From positions 1 to 6,349 of the forward strand of contig WJJR01000492.1 of the NCBI GenBank assembly GCA_014729565.1: a stretch of DNA of 6,349 bases, given 5' to 3'. The notes beneath the pieces were generated by a model that was not told the DNA's origin, ran no database searches, and saw only the letters and a program-made list of their open reading frames with translations. Within the stretch, counting starts at the first letter, position 1; every line of letters starts with the position of its first letter. This document shows, piece after piece, positions 4,053 through 6,349 of this stretch. This DNA is from Candidatus Zixiibacteriota bacterium (GTDB lineage: Bacteria > Zixibacteria > MSB-5A5 > WJJR01). The position numbers and the translations under genes were made by a program.

Positions 4053-6185
4053 ATGGCCAAGTCGCATTCAGCCGGCAAGTCGACCGTGTCTGCTCCGTCC
4101 ATTCATCCGCGGTGGACGGAATCGGTTCAGTACGTCAAAGGCGTCGGTCCGAAGCGTGCCGAATCATTGAACGAACTCGGCATCGAGACCATGGCCGATC
4201 TGTTGATGCATCTGCCGCGACGGTATCTCGACCGATCCGACATGGTGCCGATCGCCAAGCTGGTGCCGGAACAACATGTCACTGTGGTGGGCAAAGTCGG
4301 GATGACCGGGATGCTGCGCGGACGCATGTCGCGTTTCGAGGTGGTCATCTCCGATGGGACCGGTGAGTTGACGCTCCTGTGGTTTAAGGGATGGCGGTAC
4401 CTGGAGAAAGTGCTGAAGAAGGGTGCGCTGATCGCCGTCTCGGGGCAGGTACGCTACTACCACGGACTGCAAATGACGCATCCCGATTTCGAAGTCCTCG
4501 AGGACTGGGAGGCCGGCAACCTGACTCACACGGGACGCATCGTCCCGGTGTATCCATCGGGCGCCGAGTGGAGCCGGGCCGGACTCACGCCGCGTTCGAT
4601 GCGGCGGCTGATCAAACCACTGGTCACCGATCCCGACAGCTTCACCGATTATCTTCCGTCGTCGATACGCGATGCCGAAGAGTTGCCGTCGTTGCCGTGG
4701 ACACTGACCAACGCCCATTATCCGAATGAAATCAGCGACGCCGAACGCGCGCGCGACCGTCTGGCATTTGATGAGTTCTTCTTCCTGGAACTGACATTGG
4801 CGCGGCGGCGGCTGTTGATTGACAAGAAGGATGAAGGACGCGCGTGCGATTCAAGCGGACATCTCGCCAGGCAGTTGGTCGATGGGTTGCCGTTCACGCT
4901 GACCCCGGCACAAAAGCGCGTTATCAAAGAAATCACCGGCGATATCCGTTCAACGCGTCCGATGCGACGATTGTTGCAGGGCGATGTCGGCGCGGGGAAG
5001 ACCGTCGTTGCGGCGGCGACGATGGCCTTGTGGGTGGAGAGTGGCGCACAAACCGCGCTGATGGTCCCAACCGAGATTCTGGCCGAACAGCATCTTCACA
5101 CACTGACACGTCTCTTTGAACCATGCGGTATTCAACCGGTCCTGATGACCGGCTCGATCAAAGGTGCGGAACGACGCGAACGTCTGGAGATGATCGCCAA
5201 CGGCACCGCGCGCGTGATCATTGGCACACACGCGTTGATCTCTGAAGGAACCGAGTTCCACGATCTCGGCATGGTCATAATCGATGAACAGCATCGGTTT
5301 GGTGTTGCAGAGCGGCAGCGCATTGTCAACAAAGGCACACGTCCCGATCTGCTGGTGATGACCGCCACGCCGATTCCGCGTACACTCGCGCTTACGCTGT
5401 ACGGTGACCTCGATGTCTCGGTACTCAATCAGAAACCACCGCAGAAGGGCACGATTCGCACCGTATGGCGCACCGAAGATGCGCGCGACAAGATTTACGC
5501 GTACATCAACGATGCCGCCGGGCGGGGAGAGCTGGCGTATATCGTCTACCCACTGGTCGAGGTGTCGGAAAAGTCCGATCTCAAAGCCGCGACCACTGCA
5601 TTCAAGGAACTGGAGCAACGATTCCCGAATCGTAACGTTGGTTTGGTTCACGGTCGTGTGAAACCACGGGACCGCCAGGCGGTGATGAACGATTTCTACG
5701 CGGGCAACCTGCACATCCTCGTCGCGACAACCGTGATCGAAGTCGGTGTCGATGCGCCGGCGGCGCGGTTGATGGTGATTGAAAACGCCGAACGATTTGG
5801 ATTGTCGCAGTTGCATCAACTGCGCGGACGCATCGGTCGTGGTCCCGGCGAATCGATTTGTGTGCTGATGATCGGTCATGGCCCGACTCCGATTGCGCGC
5901 GAACGTGTCGAAGCGATGTGCCAGACCGACGACGGTTTCAAAATCGCCGAGGAAGACTTGCGCCTGCGCGGCCCCGGCGAATTCTTAGGCACGCGCCAAA
6001 GCGGTCTCCCCGAATTCACAATCGCCCACCTGGTACGCGACGCCCATCTGGTCGAACCCGCGCGCCAGGCAGCGTTTCACATCCTCGAAACCGATCCGGA
6101 TCTGAAACATCCCGATCACAAACTGCTGCGCAGCGAATGGAAACGTCGGTATGGACAAAGGCAGCGGTTGTTGCAGGCGGGGTGA
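4053..6185 (+). CDS. recG: ATP-dependent DNA helicase RecG
   Basis: RecG is a superfamily 2 helicase that drives branch migration of Holliday junctions and remodels stalled replication forks. From ATG 4053 it has 710 residues (E. coli: 693). Domains in order: an N-terminal wedge with VKGVGPKRA (about 28-36) and LLMHLPRRYLDR; an OB fold at about 75-165 (VTVVGKV, SDGTGELTLLWF); helicase domain 1 with Walker A GDVGAGKT (310-317), DEQH (411-414) and TATPIPRT (437-444); helicase domain 2 with motif VI QLHQLRGRIGRG (586-597); and the C-terminal LRLRGPGEFLGTRQSG (636-651), the RecG/Mfd-type TRG region. All key residues are present and the reading frame is intact. The in-frame GTG 4014 and ATG 4017 would add 13 or 12 residues but lie in the hairpin and lack a ribosome-binding site; ATG 4053 has only a weak GGGG before it, so the start is uncertain. 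It is probably read from its own promoter or through from the dockerin gene. Confidence 0.97.
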   Translation: MAKSHSAGKSTVSAPSIHPRWTESVQYVKGVGPKRAESLNELGIETMADLLMHLPRRYLDRSDMVPIAKLVPEQHVTVVGKVGMTGMLRGRMSRFEVVISDGTGELTLLWFKGWRYLEKVLKKGALIAVSGQVRYYHGLQMTHPDFEVLEDWEAGNLTHTGRIVPVYPSGAEWSRAGLTPRSMRRLIKPLVTDPDSFTDYLPSSIRDAEELPSLPWTLTNAHYPNEISDAERARDRLAFDEFFFLELTLARRRLLIDKKDEGRACDSSGHLARQLVDGLPFTLTPAQKRVIKEITGDIRSTRPMRRLLQGDVGAGKTVVAAATMALWVESGAQTALMVPTEILAEQHLHTLTRLFEPCGIQPVLMTGSIKGAERRERLEMIANGTARVIIGTHALISEGTEFHDLGMVIIDEQHRFGVAERQRIVNKGTRPDLLVMTATPIPRTLALTLYGDLDVSVLNQKPPQKGTIRTVWRTEDARDKIYAYINDAAGRGELAYIVYPLVEVSEKSDLKAATTAFKELEQRFPNRNVGLVHGRVKPRDRQAVMNDFYAGNLHILVATTVIEVGVDAPAARLMVIENAERFGLSQLHQLRGRIGRGPGESICVLMIGHGPTPIARERVEAMCQTDDGFKIAEEDLRLRGPGEFLGTRQSGLPEFTIAHLVRDAHLVEPARQAAFHILETDPDLKHPDHKLLRSEWKRRYGQRQRLLQAG

Positions 6186-6211
6186 GATTGAAAAGAATAT
6201 AGCCAAACGTG

Positions 6212-6240
6212 GCCCTGATGGCGTTTTGTGCCATCAGGGC
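6212..6240. terminator. 11-bp perfect inverted repeat after recG
   Basis: gccctgatggc (6212-6222) and gccatcagggc (6230-6240) pair perfectly around a 7-base loop (gttttgt), 26 bases after the recG stop. The stem is GC-rich enough to act as a transcription end, but no T-run follows on either strand, so it is not a textbook intrinsic terminator. If the minus-strand frame to its right is a gene, the repeat sits between two convergent genes, where bidirectional terminators are common. Confidence 0.55.
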
Positions 6241-6280
6241 TCGCATAACTCACGCATGAATCGTCAAGCACTTCCCGATT

Positions 6281-6349
6281 TCACAACGCCTTACCCCCGT
6301 GCAAGTGCGCGGGCACGTCGTGGAGATACTGATGTGCCTTTGGAGGTTG
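6281..6349 (-). CDS. Possible C-terminal end of a convergent gene (partial)
   Basis: From the right edge the minus strand is open for 22 codons in the frame QPPKAHQYLHDVPAHLHGG, then KAL and TGA (6283-6281). Its stop lies 41 bases from the inverted repeat that follows recG, a natural arrangement for a convergent gene. The piece is too short to identify, and codon bias cannot be judged. The plus strand offers a rival: ATG 6256 is open for 31 codons to the edge, but has no ribosome-binding site. Confidence 0.25.
   Translation of the reverse strand, partial: QPPKAHQYLHDVPAHLHGGKAL

Noticed and set aside
3557..4102. Minus-strand open frame of 181 codons
   Set aside because: It is antisense to the dockerin-like protein and the start of recG, is rich in Asp, Arg and Ile from antisense codons, and has no ribosome-binding site or domain.
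4950..5879. Long minus-strand open frame of 309 codons
   Set aside because: It lies wholly inside recG, whose motifs are intact. The translation (rich in Arg, His and Gln) has no recognisable domain and is a shadow of GC-rich coding DNA.
6256..6349. Plus-strand ATG frame open to the right edge
   Set aside because: Only 31 codons are visible, there is no ribosome-binding site, and the product is Arg/Ala-rich as expected by chance. The convergent minus-strand frame is slightly more plausible.

Overview
The window looks like bacterial chromosomal DNA from an uncultured, environmental-type lineage. The best clue is the secreted protein at 3104-3982. It joins a cohesin-like domain to Cys-flanked, dockerin-like EF-hand repeats, a style I associate with FCB-group candidate phyla such as Zixibacteria and relatives. 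That placement is an inference from style, not a database match.

Left part (1 to about 2670, minus strand, visibly AT-richer): an array of duplicated genes. Two paralogous lipoproteins with PD40/TolB-like beta-propeller segments lie head to tail (A, 1492-2454; B, 346-1269). Each is followed by a ribosome-binding site for a small gene. After B this opens a 50-residue signal-peptide ORF (172-324); after A only a vestige remains. A 180-bp block at 1-180 recurs at 2488-2667 with 7 substitutions and no indels. The block at 2488-2667 is the leader of gene A, so the matching block at the window's left edge should be the leader of a third lipoprotein just outside. A 19-bp tandem repeat made of palindromes lies between A and B.

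Junction (2668 to about 2990): a C-terminal remnant of an IS3/IS481-type DDE transposase abuts the 180-bp block exactly where its homology ends. A TTGACA-type promoter candidate follows.

Right part (about 2991-6349, plus strand, visibly GC-richer): the cohesin/dockerin-like exported protein, then recG, the branched-DNA helicase of recombination and fork rescue. A 7-bp hairpin separates them and overlaps the earliest possible recG starts. An 11-bp inverted repeat follows recG. The last 109 bases may hold the end of a convergent gene.

recG is a housekeeping gene. The lipoproteins and the cohesin/dockerin-like protein are cell-envelope or extracellular products with no visible mechanistic tie to it. 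I see no defence system, CRISPR array, RNA gene or complete mobile element. The most unusual content is the decaying, repeatedly duplicated lipoprotein plus small-exported-protein array.
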